A DNA stretch of 64,000 nucleotides from Argyresthia goedartella (GCA_949825045.1 OX463829.1:6882001-6946000); one strand, 5' to 3'. Shown: positions 10,335-21,727, numbered from the stretch's first letter. The notes: generated by a model from the sequence alone, not told the origin. Program-made: numbers and translations.

Positions 10335-11252
10335 TATGATGGCTATTAAGACAATTTGTCTCTTGTCAACAAGGAATTCCTTCTTAATAAGAAGGATTTT
10401 TAGTTTGTTTATGAACAGTTGATCTGAGTTGGTGTATTTTATGTATTGTGGTACTTTGTTAAAAACTTTAGATCCCATTACATGGATACCTAGTACTACC
10501 TGTTTTTACCAGACGATGCTTTGGACGATGGATGTGAGTCATTCTCCTTGCACTGTACCTATAGCATGTCGCTGCGAGATCAGGGAATGCATCTTTATGG
10601 TGTTTAACATATTTAGCTACTTCAAATATGTATAGAAGAGGAACAGCTAGTAGGCCCAGTTTAATAAAAAGTGGCTTTGCTGGGATGTCCACGGCACTCC
10701 TAGAATTCGGCGGAAAACTTTTTTCTGTAGTAGGAATGGTCTGTCCCTGTCTGCCGATAGACTCCATTAGGTCTATATCAAGTTAAGGTGAGAGTGAAAG
10801 TAGCCGTAGTACGCCTTGAGTACGTTATCCCTGGTAAGAGGCGGTGTGAGCCTACTGATAGCGTAGAATGCCTTATTATTAAGCTTACTGCATAGTGCAT
10901 CAATATGCGCATGCCACTGCAAACCCGAGTCCAATGCGAAGCCTACAAACCGGCAAGTACCTATCCACAGCGGGCAGACTGACCCCCTCAATACTTAGAC
11001 ACTGTGGTTCGGGTCGACTTGTGCTGAGTGAAAATTGCATTATTTGCGTTTTATCAAGGTTAAGCAACATTCGGTTACAGCTGAACCAGTTAATTAGTTT
11101 GTGGTTGACTTGTTCGAGTTTTTCACCCAATCCGCCTGCGTATCGCCACTAATGGTAGCACATATCTATGTCATCTGAATCCATTACAAAGGTAGCCAAT
11201 TGGGTTCTGCCCGCTAGGTCGTACACTATGGGACATAATAAACTGCACATCA
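10335..11252 (-). pseudogene. LINE E, 3' half (reverse transcriptase thumb and C-terminus)
   Basis: Minus strand. Readings are a degenerate catalytic box (ATFVMDSDDI in the place of FADD), then LINWFSCNRMLLNLDKTQ, then KAYYGYFHSHL, then the C-terminal KLGLLAVPLLYIFEVAKYV and RHRLVKTG-type stretch. Several frame changes. It continues the fragment at 16244-17065; the two are separated by a 5-kb insertion. Confidence 0.75.
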
Positions 11253-11254
11253 AT

Positions 11255-11785
11255 ACAGATTTGCACAGCAAATATCAGGGCAAAATGCTGCGGTATGCAA
11301 AAACAACAAAAAATACTTAAAACATAAACTTGAGTTACACATAATAATAGTTTATGTGACTGATAGATAATGGGGGGCATTAAAATTCGAGAGTGGGTTT
11401 ATGAAACTTGCCTTCGCTCGTTTCATAATGATTGATATCACTTGAGAGTTTTAATACCTAATTTATGTACAGTTACATACACTAGTTTATCTACACACGT
11501 CATAAGCTCTCTTTGATGTGTTCAGGAACCGCATGTTCAACGTGCATGGTGGCATTGATAATTGCTCTCGGCGTTCGAAATTTGAATGTCATAATTTGTC
11601 GAAAATTCATAATGTATCAATATTAAGATAAGAAATGAGTTTTTACCAAGTAGAATTACATTATGCTGGACGTAACATGCGGTTTTTGGACACAGTAAAG
11701 AGGGTGTAGATAAAATATTAAAAACATAAAAGGTGTTTGTGCTGATCCTTTTTTGCTGTGCAAATCAGTATTTTTGATGTGTGAT
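11255..11785. mobile_element. Non-autonomous TIR element next to LINE copy 1
   Basis: Left end reads GATTTGCACAGCAAA (about 11259) and the right end carries its inverse TTTGCTGTGCAAATC (about 11750-11764). Inside are a partial copy of dispersed repeat R (11262-11345) and of element X (11345-11716). No coding capacity. It fills the interval between the LINE E break and LINE copy 1. Limits are approximate. Confidence 0.5.
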
Positions 11786-11829
11786 TAAATACTAGCCGTA
11801 CATTAGTACCAAAAACAGGCGGTCGCCCA

Positions 11830-12260
11830 CATTTGACCCCTGTGGAACCGATCTATCTGGTATTAAACTAGGGAGTTGACACTTAGACACTTGATCTGAC
11901 ACCTGAATCAAACTTAATACTCATGTTTGGAAATAGGGGTGAGGTAAACAAATGGGACCTAATTAAATATTTTGAAACACTTTTTGCTCACTGAATGTTA
12001 ATAAAATTGTTATGTTTACATTCCCATAAAGTAAAAGATTGCCACAAGCTGAAAATGATCTTAGATATAAGCTAAATATGACATTACATACAATGTCATA
12101 TAATAATAGTTTGATTCATTTGATTGACTCTAACAATTATGTTAGTAATAATGTTTATTTGACCAAAGGTAGTTACTACCTTTCAGATTTTTACAAACGA
12201 CAGGTAGCTGTGTCGCTATCTTATTTTTTAGTATTACAGCCAAGAATTTGGCTAACCTGA
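11830..12260 (+). pseudogene. ORF1 C-terminus of LINE copy 1 (SGNH-hydrolase-like)
   Basis: Readings LILMFGNRGEVNKWDLIKY and, further on, LIDSNNYVSNNVYLT then KGSYYLSDFYKRQVA. The same two blocks occur before ORF2 in LINE copy 2 (TTLIILIGRRENVSKN and FIDTNICIGKYFYLT). The pattern resembles the C-terminal half of a GDSL/SGNH esterase-like domain, known from ORF1 of some CR1-group LINEs. Interrupted by stops. Confidence 0.5.
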
Positions 12261-12393
12261 CTGCTTCTATTGAGCACAGACAAGGTATATTGGAAGACAT
12301 TCCAAGTAATTTAAATTAGTTTTTAAGACAACAGAGGAAATCTCTAGCATACATAAGCCAATAAATATATCAAGCAAGCATAAGAGATCAAAA

Positions 12394-13311
12394 ATGTGTA
12401 ATATCTTGCCCGAATTAAATAAGTCAAAAAAGTCTAATAATATCCCAATATTAAATAATATTCAGACAAAGGGTAAGCCCCACTTAAATATTACCCATCA
12501 CAACATGCAGGGGCTACCTGGCAAAGAACTTGTATTAGAATTATTTCCTAATAATTCGGACACTGATGTTATTTGTATTACAGAACATTGGCTAAAGGAA
12601 AATATGATGTCTTTTAACATAAATAATTACAAAATTGTCAGTTGTTACAATAGAAAGACTGCTGATAGAGGTGGTTCTTTAATCTTAGTAAAAAATAATA
12701 TTAAGGTGAAACAACGGAAAGATATTCTTACACTTATTGTGGAAAGACAAATAGAGGTATCTTGTGTTGAGTTAGATAGCCATATTATTGTTTGTGTCTA
12801 CAAACCTCCGAGAGATAAAAACGGCCATGGAAATTTTGAAATATTCGAGAAAATTATGGAGGAAGCCCTCATTAAACTTTGTAATAACAGAAAAAAGTTA
12901 ATTATTTGTGGCGATCTTAATGTAGATCTGCTTGTAGATACAACACTGAAGCGACGATTAATAACTCTGTTCAAATCATTTAATTTATGTCATGTATTTC
13001 TAGAGCCGACTATAATTACACTTACCAGCCAAACTTGCTTAGATAACGTTTTTTGTGACTGTGCATTCACAAGTAAAAATGTAATTAACTGTTTACCATC
13101 CGATCACAGTGGTCAAACAGTTTCATTCCAAATTACTAGTGAAAATAAGACTGATCCATCATTTTATAGGCCTATTACATCCCATAGACTAGAGATGTAT
13201 ATGAAAAACTTAGATATGGGTTTGCCAGTACCGGATTTTGATGAACAGAACCCGAACAAAATCTATTCTGACTTCTTCAACATTATTCAAACAGAATTCA
13301 ATAGTTTTTAA
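12394..13311 (+). pseudogene. LINE copy 1 endonuclease domain (ORF2 N-terminus)
   Basis: 305-codon frame. It has the AP-endonuclease signatures: HHNMQGLPGKE (start), CITEHWL (catalytic Glu), RGGSLILV, VCVYKPPRDK, IICGDLNVDL (catalytic Asp and Asn) and LPSDHSGQ (final Asp-His). The frame is lost near 13311, where the reading continues in another frame, so the protein is broken. Confidence 0.85.
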
Positions 13312-13313
13312 AT

Positions 13314-15981
13314 TAAAGAAAGTCAGTGCCAGCAACGGTAAATCTAAATTTAATGACTGGGCAACATTTGGAATTCGTAAAAGTAGAGCTATCTTGTATG
13401 ATCTTTATGAACAAAAAACCTATAACATTGTTATAAAATTTCATGACTGTTAAAAAATATTACAAAACTTTCAACTTGGTTTGTAGAACTGCAAAAACTT
13501 TACACATAAATAGAAAAATACAAAATTCAAATAATAGAATGAAAACGGTTTGGCAAATCATAAACCGTGAAACTGGCAAAGTTATACCAAGGGATAATGA
13601 TTTCTGCTTAACCTTACAATCCCCCAAGCCTCATATGACGCTCGCCTCGAGTACCGTCCGTCCCCCAAGCGTCATATGACGCTCTCGCTCCCGCGCTTTT
13701 TTAAACCGGTATATTTTGGCCAATTTTTGTCATGTTGGTACTGTTAAAGATTTTCCAGACGCTCAATAAGACAAAGTCTATAATCCGATACAATTGTCTA
13801 TGGTCATTCATAGAAAAAAATATTCCAAACGTGCCTCAAAAAAAACACTTTTTCGATTTCCGTATTTTTGGAAAATTTCAAACGCTGAAATATTGAACAG
13901 TTTATATAAGAACACACTAATGTTTTTATTGTTTTGAAAGGGTAATGTTATTTAGATTACGTAGGTATCAAATAACATGTATATGTTGTTGATGTTTTTC
14001 TCATGTCTGCTAGATTTGTCGAGAAGGACCATTTTCATAGATGTCTGTGATTCTCATGTCGGTACAATAATAAAGGAAGGTCACTGTGACATTAGTTTTG
14101 CATTGACTAAGAGAGGGTTTCATTAGCTACTCATATTTAGCACTCTCATAGTTCTAAGAGTTACCATTTCAACATAATCACTTGATACGTCAGTCAAGTG
14201 TCGCGCGCCGCGCGGGCTTAAGTGTGCCTGGGGGACGAGCTGTGTCGGCGCCAAGTGGCTGGGGGAGCGAGGGGTTAAAGATAGGTGATGATGTTGTTAA
14301 ATCCAACGCTGAGGTAGCTCGAGCTTTTGAAACATTCTTCACCAATGCACCCTTACTCACAAAAGAGCGTCTAAATTCATCTCCATATGAAGCAGAGACT
14401 TTGTTAAAAAACAGCACTAGCATCAGTAATGTAGATTTTAAATTTTATTCCCCAGGATATTGTCAAAACGTATAGATTACTTAACTTAAAAAATACTGAA
14501 GACTTGTGGGGTATGTCAGTCAAAGTCATTGGTTCAATAATACTTGTTATAGCCCCACACCTAGCTTATATATTTAATAAATATGTTGATGATGGAGCTT
14601 TTCCAGACCTCATGAAACACAGTAAACTTATATCTCTGTTCAAGTCGGGAGACAAGTGTGATCCGTCAAATTTCAGACCAATATCGGTTCTTCCAGCACT
14701 AAGTAAAATTTTTGAAAAGATTATACTCAATCAAATGCTCTCACACTTCAACAGTACAAAACAACTCCACGCCAAGCAATACGGTTTCACTAGGGGTAAA
14801 TCGACTACGGATGCAGGTATTACCCTTATATCTCATATTTATTCTGCATGGGAAGCCGCACAGGATGCTATCGGTGTTTTTTGTGATCTGTCGAAGGCAT
14901 TTGATTGTGTTGATCATAACACGTTACTAATGAAATTAAATCATTACGGAGTTAGAAATAAAGCGTTGGATCTACTAAGATCATACCTAAGCAATAGAAT
15001 TCAAAAGGCAGAAGTCAACGGCGTTAAATCTGATGGATCGGGGGTAAAAATTGGCGTTCCACAAGGTTCCATATTAGGCCCTTTCTTATTCCTGGTATAT
15101 ATTAACGATCTGCCTTTTATAGTGGAGAAATTGACTAACATAGTGTTGTTTGCTGATGACACTTCACTGGTCTTCAAAATTGAAAGACAAAAAGAAGATT
15201 TTGATGATGTCAATAGAGTTTATCTTTAACCTTGAATTGGTTCACAGTTAACAATTTATTGTTAAATGCTGGTAAAACCAAATGTATCAAATTCTCACTT
15301 CCAAATGTCAGGCAAGTTGGAACCAGTTTAGTGTTGGACAGCAATACGTTAGAATTAGTAAATGACACGAAGTTTCTTGGAATAACCATTGATAACAAAT
15401 TGCAGTGGGGACCCCACATAGAAAAATTGGCTGGTAAATTAAGTTCTGCGGCTTACGCTGTTATGAACATCAGACAAAACACGGATGTGGCTACATCTAG
15501 GCTAGTATATTTTAGTTACTTTCATAGTGTCATGTCCTATGGTATCTTGTTGTGGGGAAAAGCAGCGGATATTCAAACTATTTTTATTTTACAGAAAAGA
15601 GCTATTCGAGCAATTTATAATTTAAAACGAACAGACTCCTTAAGACAGCTTTTTAAAGAAATTGACATACTAACTGTAGCTAGTCAATTTATTTTCGAAA
15701 ATATAATGTACGTACGCAAGAACCTTACAAAATTTCCGAAACTTAGCGATAGCTGTAATGTTAACCTAAGAAATAATCACAGACTATGTGCGCCCCGTTT
15801 TAGACTCGCGAAGGTTAGCAATTCTTTCAAGGGTCAATGCATTCTCTACTACAACAAGATACCTCTGGAGATCTTGACATTGCCATTTGAGCAATTTAAA
15901 ATCCATGTTAAAGCGACTTTGTCGAAAAGGGGATATTACAATGTTCAAGATTACTTAAATGATGGGTCTGTATGGGGTTAA
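13314..15981 (+). pseudogene. LINE copy 1 reverse transcriptase, interrupted
   Basis: Four segments. 13314-13611 in two frames covers the fingers. Bases 13612-14278 are the inserted TTAA MITE plus one TTAA copy. 14279-15229 includes FRPISVLPALSKIFEK, the palm FCDLSKAFDCVDH, the box PQGSILGPFLFLVYINDL and the catalytic FADDTSLVF. 15232-15981 is the thumb and C-terminus, ending VQDYLNDGSVWG. Frame changes near 13311, 13440, 14465 and 15229 inactivate it. Confidence 0.85.
13612..14274. mobile_element. TTAA-flanked (piggyBac-type) MITE inside LINE copy 1
   Basis: Bounded by TTAA at 13608-13611 and 14275-14278. Ends share a CCCCCA core: left CCTTACAATCCCCCAAG, right reversed CCCCTCGCTCCCCCAGC. 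Skipping the element plus one TTAA rejoins the LINE frame exactly where LINE copy 2 reads FKLKID, which fixes the boundaries. piggyBac elements always target TTAA. No coding capacity. Confidence 0.85.
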
Positions 15982-16117
15982 TCTGGCTCAACACAGACCT
16001 TGCTTTTAATAATTTTGTAATTATTTATTCCTGCTTATTAATTATGATAATGACTAAATATTATATTTTGTATTAGTTAAGCATAAGCAATTTTTAAAAA
16101 GAGATCTAAAAATCAAT

Positions 16118-16151
16118 CTGTGGGAGTTTCTACGCCCTTCTTCTCCCACAG
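16118..16151 (+). other. 3' UTR hairpin of LINE copy 1
   Basis: CTGTGGGAG pairs perfectly with CTCCCACAG (9 bp) around a 16-base loop, about 70 bases before the tail. The same hairpin recurs in LINE copies 2 and 3 at the same place. In CR1/L2-type LINEs a 3' stem-loop is recognised by the reverse transcriptase; that role is inferred here. Confidence 0.75.
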
Positions 16152-16214
16152 TGGTCCAATGTAGAGAAGTGGCAAAAAATGACGATTGCTAAGTATATGT
16201 AAATATCTACAGTA

Positions 16215-16243
16215 ATAAAGACATTTGGTATTTGGTATTTGGA
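16215..16243 (+). repeat. Simple-repeat tail of LINE copy 1 (ATTTGGT)n
   Basis: After AATAAAGAC the element ends in about three ATTTGGT units instead of poly(A). Microsatellite tails are typical for CR1/L2-group LINEs. Confidence 0.75.
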
Positions 16244-17065
16244 GGGAGTTTTCTGTTCTCACTGCTGTAGTTTAAGTACGCCCTGGCAGAAATTATTTAA
16301 AGTGCTGTAGTGCTGGGCCTCTTACACCGTAGCTAGTGTTCCAGTTTGCCGAGTATTCAATTATGATCGACGAGGTCAAATGCCCGTGAAAGATCACAAA
16401 ACACTGTTGCGACCCTTCTTAATGACTTCTGGTCCAATTTCTGGAGCACCTTCCGCACCAAGCTTCCCGCCGCGCCAATTGTGGAGCGACCGGTCTGGTA
16501 TGCAAACTGATGTTTACAGAGGAAATGGTTTTGGTCTAAAAAGTGATTTAATCTGTTCCAGAGTCCCATCTCTAGTATCTTTGATAAGGCCGGCACTATC
16601 GATATGGGCCTGTATTTATTAATTTCCTCTTTGTCACCCCTACCTTTATAAACTGGAGTTACTTTTATTTGTTTCAGCGATATGGGATAGATGGATTCAG
16701 ATACTTTTATTAGATTGATGGCAAATTATATTTAACAGGTTTACGGTTCGGTGTAATATGCCATATGGGAATCGGTATATATCTTTGGTGGGTTTGTTTT
16801 TACCCCATAATAATAAGCATGGATGACCTTGACGTTGGTATTGTTTTACGGATTAGGGCGATCGCTTTTAGTTGGTCGGGTTTTAGATGTGTGTCCCGCA
16901 TTATTGAAATGTAGTATTCATTAAACTGGTTCGCGACTACCGCGTCACACGCATTTTTAGTAGGTTTAACATTTTGTTAGGCAAAATATCCAAGGGATCA
17001 CTCGCTGCCCTGTACTTACATGTATCAGTTTTAATGACATTCCAGAGTGCCTTCATATTTATTAA
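16244..17065 (-). pseudogene. LINE E, 5' half (reverse transcriptase fingers and palm)
   Basis: Minus strand: ALWNVIKTD near 17050, then a degenerate stretch, then PISIVPALSKILE, HQFAYQTGRSTIGA and CDLSRAFDLVDH (palm, first catalytic Asp region), then LEHYGVRGPAL. It stops at 16244, where LINE copy 1 ends, and resumes at 11252 with remnants of the QGSLLGP box. Confidence 0.78.
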
Positions 17066-17108
17066 GTATATCATTTAGCATATGAGTGATCAAATAACCA
17101 CATCTTAC

Positions 17109-17551
17109 CTTTAACATCATCTGACTTAAATGGATAATTGTCCATCATTTGTAATCCACTTATGACTAGTAAGTTAGGTTCAAAGGCTGGTAAGCTCTCA
17201 TCAAACTTTTCCAAGGAACTAAGCAATGGGTTGTTCTCATCATTGTGGAGAATATAACGATTGGCTCGAGGAGCTTTATAACCACCAAAGATTTCATCAG
17301 CTTTGTACTCCAAGATCATATGAACATCGTCCTTTAGATCTTTTTCGTCACCTCCAACTATTTTTATGTCTTTTGGTATGTACTCTTTTAATCTGTCAGT
17401 CATTTTGGCTGCTAGGAGTACCTTCCATCCTTCGTTAAAGAATCTTTTGGCCATGAGTGGTGCGTTGCCTCCGATGGCCCACCGGGTATCGGACAGGGTG
17501 AGAGCCTGCTCTACAACATTGTCATACAGTTCGCTGTTGGAGACAAATCGT
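17109..17551 (-). CDS. ADPGK: ADPGK exon 2 (residues 112-260, sugar-binding region)
   Basis: Begins after the acceptor TTTCTTTCTTTTCCAG at 17552 and ends at AAAG before GTAAGATG at 17108. It contains the GGNA motif (139-142), the DDVHMILEY and APRANRYI stretches and the VISGLQMMDNY motif (about 241-251), all characteristic of ADP-dependent glucokinases. The last base starts the split codon of Asp260. An antisense LINE fragment begins only about 45 bases into the following intron. Confidence 0.93.
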
Positions 17552-17759
17552 CTGGAAAAGAAAGAAATCATTGTATATATTGTGCACAGCCTACCCTTTC
17601 ATGATACATTTCACTTTCATGTCTTGGTTTGCTGAATGAAATCTCTTTTTAGAAATAAGTAATTTGTACTATGCTTTCTCTTAATGTTGCCTTTTAAATT
17701 TAATAGGAGTGCAATAAATAATTTCGAAATCAATACTATATCAACAAATATTTTCGCCA

Positions 17760-17873
17760 CGCGCCACGAGTTATGAGCGGTGGCCTGGAATGCACAGTAG
17801 TCACTTTTCAATACCTGTACATATGCGCAGTAATTCCCACCAACGTCGCCCAGCGCGCTTAATTCGTGGCGCG
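17760..17873. mobile_element. Small MITE, copy a (TIR CGCGCCACGA)
   Basis: 114 bp in ADPGK intron 1. Ends are CGCGCCACGAGTTA and the inverse of CGCGCCACGAATTA. A second copy lies at 54293-54405 and the two align over their full length, including the inner 'gcagtagtcactttt'. Confidence 0.65.
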
Positions 17874-19090
17874 AGGTATAGCAGACACTAATAAGTTTTT
17901 TTTATGAGTTTGCTAATGATTATGCTCATTTTATGTAGTGCCATATGGTAGCTACATACAATTGCCAATATGTCATATTGAAGTAAGTCAAAAGCGAGTA
18001 AAAATTCACAATACAAACAGAGTAAAAATTCACTCGGAGAAAGAAAAGAGATGGAAATAATGACAGAAAGAGACATGAAATGCGGCTCTCGAACGCTAGC
18101 GTGAGAATCGTGTTTCCGAACGGGATAAGTTTTCAATGTCAAAAGAAGTTAAGTTAAGTTAAGCCCGATTTGTAAAAACCCGCCAAGCACAGCTTCTGAG
18201 CTAAAAATAGCACCTTCGCCGCTTGGTTTTGGGTTTCAGGCGGAAAAATTCTATTCCTAACTCGTTCGAAAAGGCTTTCTACTGCCCTCTCGGTAACAAG
18301 CCGTTTGTTTTGTGTAACAACTCATGGTATTGTTGTTGTATCGTATTCCCCCACAATGACCAATCGGCTTGGGGGATGTGTGTGTTTTGTGTTGTTGTTC
18401 TATGTTGTTGTTGTTTGTCTTCCGGTTGTTCGCTGATTGCTATTGGTTGGAGTTGTTCAAATTCAGAGACGCGTTAATTTTATTCTTCTTGTGTGGTTGC
18501 TTAGCGTGGGACATGTTCTATGACTCTTCAAAGTCGATATTGAATGAATATCCTAGTCTTAAAAGTCGGAAACTTGTTTTGGATTTATAATACCTAAACC
18601 AAAATATTATTTTGTATGTCTGAAAAGGAACGCAATTTTTACTCTTTTCATTCCATGTATTTCATGATAGATGTCAAGAACGTAATTGTAAAGTTGGGTG
18701 AAATGGAACGTAAAGTGATGAGAGATGCCGCCAATTTGCAAATGTCATTCATTCCGTATCCCGAGTGTTTTAATGTGCCCTTTCCTGTTTTCAATTTCTT
18801 TACGACGACGTTTTGGCTGTATTTTTGGACTTGTTTTCCTCCATACACTCTTGACCTTTTACTAGGCAGTCTTGGCTGGCTGGCTACTGTATAAGGTTAG
18901 TGTTGGTACCAAACCGACATCTGGGCAGTGGTGTGGCTACTCCCTAAAGTGTTTTTTTATGAGCCGTAGTAGCCGGAGGAGCTAAGGCGATTTCGAACAT
19001 CAATACTACAAACAATTTTTTTTTGTAAAGACCCTATAAGTAGTAAAAAATCACCTCAAAATGCGATTTTTAGAAAATTCATAAAAAAAA
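17874..19090. other. ADPGK intron 1 DNA without recognised genes
   Basis: Contains a short AAGTT tandem run (about 18146-18163) and TTG-rich stretches near 18390-18420. A 92-codon plus-strand frame at 18616-18894 has no recognisable domain. I see no gene. Confidence 0.4.
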
Positions 19091-19700
19091 AGTGGCCAAG
19101 TGCGAGTCGGACTCGCCCATGAAGGGTTCCGTTGCAGCAAGTAATTATGTGACTGAATGTTTGTGTTGTAACCTTGTTTTTCATAGTGTTTGTATGAATG
19201 ACAAAGTTATCTTTGCGGTTTTTAATAAATGTTTTATATTTTAAAAACTGCTTATTTTATTTTTTTCAAACAAATTTTCGCTGAAAGTCTATATTGAGAT
19301 AAACAGCATATATTTTTTGAAGATTTTTCACTCTCTTACTTTAAAAGTTAGAGAGGGGGGGGACACATTTTTCCACTTTGGACGGGTCTGTCTCTTTAAC
19401 AATTTACTTTGAGGAAAAATGGTTTCAGGAACTTCGTCATTTTTGAAGACCTATCTATAGACACCCCACACATATAGGTTTGATTAAAAAAAAAAAATTG
19501 GTTTGGTATGTATGGAGAGACCCCTTTCATTATTATAATTTTAAAATTTTTGTATTAACATTGTAAAGCGGTTTACAGGATACATCTATATACCAAGTTT
19601 CAACTGTGTAATGTAATGTAATAACCTAATAGTTTCTGCATAAAGTTGCTGTGACATACACATGGACAGACAGACAGACTTGACTCTATGGAACCCTAAC
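19091..19700 (+). repeat. Lepidopteran dispersed repeat (GGCCAAGTGCGAGTCGG), copy a
   Basis: Begins GGCCAAGTGCGAGTCGG followed by GAAGGGTTCCGT and ends with a GACA run and TATGGAACCCTAAC. I recognise this as a very common repeat in moth and butterfly genomes. Further copies: 26430-27030 (+), 50540-50600 (-) and 59700-59830 (-). Confidence 0.7.
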
Positions 19701-20019
19701 AAACCCCTGGTTTCCGTGAGCAAAACCTTTACCTAATTTTCAATTTTTAATCACCCTAGGTGAATCCGCTTTACAAGACAGTTGTGGGCTCTTTTGAATA
19801 GGAGGAGGTGAATTACAATATATGGTTTGAATGAGTTAATAACGTAGATAATACGGCTAGACTTTAGAAAACGGGCAGTGATACCTAGTTTGATTGGAAA
19901 GAAAATCCAAATTTGGCTAGAGTAGGTTATTGTGGCTGAATTTCAATTTGGTTATAGGTAAGGTTGGATCTTATAAGAAGCAACCCTGGAGCATATGCAA
20001 AGATGAGCCAAAATACCTA

Positions 20020-20582
20020 TACCCTTATTTACATAATAACGAAGTAAAATGACAGTTCCAGTGTTACCACTTTTTGGTAGAAAAAAATAGTAATGGTAAT
20101 AAAATCATTCAATTTTCAATTTCGATCAAAAAAATAGTAATAAAATCATTCTTAACCAATTTTGTTCATTCTATTATCTCAATTATATCTTATTGACTGC
20201 ATTTAGTTTGAACAAGCTATACTATGAATAAAATGAAAAGCAAAATGTTTTTATACCATTGCGGTTAACGAGAGGGAGAATAGCATTAGTCAGTGCATAA
20301 GTTTTCTTACTCATTATTACTATTACTCACAAAAAGTGGACTCAATTTGCTTCTGCTACCTCAAATGGAAATAGAGTGTAACGCTATCTAATGTCACCAT
20401 ACATTGTGACAAACATTCATTACAAATTCTGATTGTAAAGAATCACTCTATTCAAAATATACAGCTTTTCATTCTATTTAGAATGAATGAGAAAATCACT
20501 ACCAAACTGTACATGGCAACATTATTTCAAGAATTGACATTTGATGTTGTCAGTTTACTTCGTTTTTATGTGAATAAGGGTA
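20020..20582. mobile_element. TA-flanked mariner-type MITE, 563 bp
   Basis: 36-base terminal inverted repeats agree at 32 positions (left TACCCTTATTTACATAA, right reversed TACCCTTATTCACATAA). TA lies immediately outside at 20018-20019 and 20583-20584. No coding capacity. Inside ADPGK intron 1. Confidence 0.78.
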
Positions 20583-21000
20583 TAGAGTAGGTTATTGTGG
20601 CAAATTTCAATTGGATTATAGGTTAGGTTAGAACTTAGTTTCTACTAAGTTGTTGCACCTGCTTCGCTACGCACTCCAGAGTGTAGCGGAGCAGAGTGTA
20701 TGCAAATAAAAGCCAAATTTGGCTCGAGTAGGTTATTGTGGCGAAAAATAGGCAAAATCCGTTGTTCCCCACCTAATACTTCCTCATCCCCACGGACGGA
20801 ATGTTAGCAATTGGCGTTTTGAAAAATAAAACTTGAAACTAATTATTTGCGGCACTTCACATTTTTTGATATCGCCTCTAAATGCACCTGTAATGCATAG
20901 GGCAACTCGGCAAAAGCATTTGAAACTGCCCGCTTTCTAAAGTCCTTCCGATAATACAGTTTCATAGACCACATACAATTAAAACAAATAACATTTTTAA
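20583..21000. other. ADPGK intron 1 DNA near exon 1
   Basis: No gene. A word GAGTAGGTTATTGTGGC occurs at about 20586 and 20723, and also at 19920 on the other side of the MITE, so the MITE sits in a short dispersed or tandem repeat. Confidence 0.4.
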
Positions 21001-21020
21001 GTATCACTAATTGTACTTAC

Positions 21021-21355
21021 TCAGCTGCCGCCCCATGTTTAAAGAAATACATGAAGCTTCTCAGAAACTCATCCCTCGTGGAGATCTCATTGAAGTGTTC
21101 CGGCTCTCCGTTCAACTGCCAGGAGTTGAGCAAAGAGGTCGCATTCACAAAGAGGTCATGGCAGGCTCCGTAACCTAAAGCCACTCGCGGCTGAAGTACA
21201 CCAGCTGCCACCACGTTGTCCCTCTCCAGGAGAAGCAGTTGCTCCCGTATAGGAGCCAACCTCACGTCCCCAACATCCTTCTGCTTAAAAAACACAGCGT
21301 AGAACACAACACAGAAAGACAAAATTGAACCCAACTTCAGCGGGGCTCCAGACAT
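21021..21355 (-). CDS. ADPGK: ADPGK exon 1 (residues 1-112, N-terminal anchor)
   Basis: Starts at ATG 21355. A frame extends seven codons further to a GTG at 21376, which is not a credible eukaryotic start. Residues about 6-24 (KLGSILSFCVVFYAVFF) form a signal-anchor, matching the ER location of animal ADPGK. The exon then has LGYGACHD and an NATSLL stretch, the start of the ribokinase-like fold. The exon ends in GA followed by GTAAGT; the split codon completes as Glu112 with the first base of exon 2. Confidence 0.9.
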
Positions 21356-21600
21356 GTTTGTATTAGAATTGATCACGAAAATGGAATGCGTAAGTATTAT
21401 ATTTTAGCCTTGCCTCCACGTCACCTCATGTTTAATAAATATTAATGATTTATTTATGGGCTTTGCGATAGCGCGAGTCAAAAACCAAGCATTTTTCAAA
21501 TATTGACCGAGTGACAAGGCGATGACATTTGATGACATCACATGACATTATCCTTCTTCAGTTACATTATTTTGAGCTGCAATGGTAGTTTCATTCAGCC
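21356..21600 (-). promoter_or_regulatory. Presumed ADPGK promoter region
   Basis: Immediately upstream of the ADPGK ATG. Bases about 21525-21545 hold TGATGACATCACATGACA, with a CRE-like TGACATCA. No strong TATA box placed sensibly. Assignment is by position. Confidence 0.35.
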
Positions 21601-21615
21601 TACGGAAAATCAAGG

Positions 21616-21727
21616 GCCGATTTTACTTAAGTACTACCTTCATTTCGTTGTCATTACAACTTCATTAGGTGTGCAAACGATAGCTGGTAGTCACTTTTCT
21701 CACCAGTATTTTTCTTTTTGCAAGTAA
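21616..21727 (+). repeat. Left member of a distant inverted-repeat pair
   Basis: About 110 bases matching the reverse complement of 26028-26130, with shared words GTGCAAACGATA and CTGGTAGTCACTTTTCT. The pair encloses LINE copy 2, repeat R and a MITE, so it may be the ends of a 4.5-kb composite DNA element. Confidence 0.6.

Larger units (their letters stand above)
11790..16243 (+). mobile_element. LINE copy 1 (jockey/CR1 superfamily), nearly full but broken
   Basis: Order: end of ORF1 (11830-12260), AP endonuclease (12394-13311), reverse transcriptase in several frames (13314-15981), 3' UTR with a hairpin, and a tail of ATTTGGT repeats. Inserted into LINE E and itself interrupted by a TTAA-flanked MITE. 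Sister of copy 3 (46.9-48.6 kb), which is nearly identical in the shared part, and more distantly of copy 2. Confidence 0.85.
8489..21355 (-). other. ADPGK: ADP-dependent glucokinase locus (three coding exons, two introns)
   Basis: Coding exons 21355-21021, 17551-17109 and 9177-8489 join in frame: 335+443+689 = 1467 nt, 488 residues plus stop, close to the roughly 497 residues of the human enzyme. Introns are 3469 and 7931 bp, each with GT-AG ends (donors GTAAGTAC and GTAAGATG; acceptors TTTTCCAG and TTTTTCAG). ADPGK phosphorylates glucose with ADP instead of ATP. The animal enzyme is held at the ER by an N-terminal hydrophobic segment. Both introns are filled with transposons and repeats, none of which breaks an exon. 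Confidence 0.93.
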
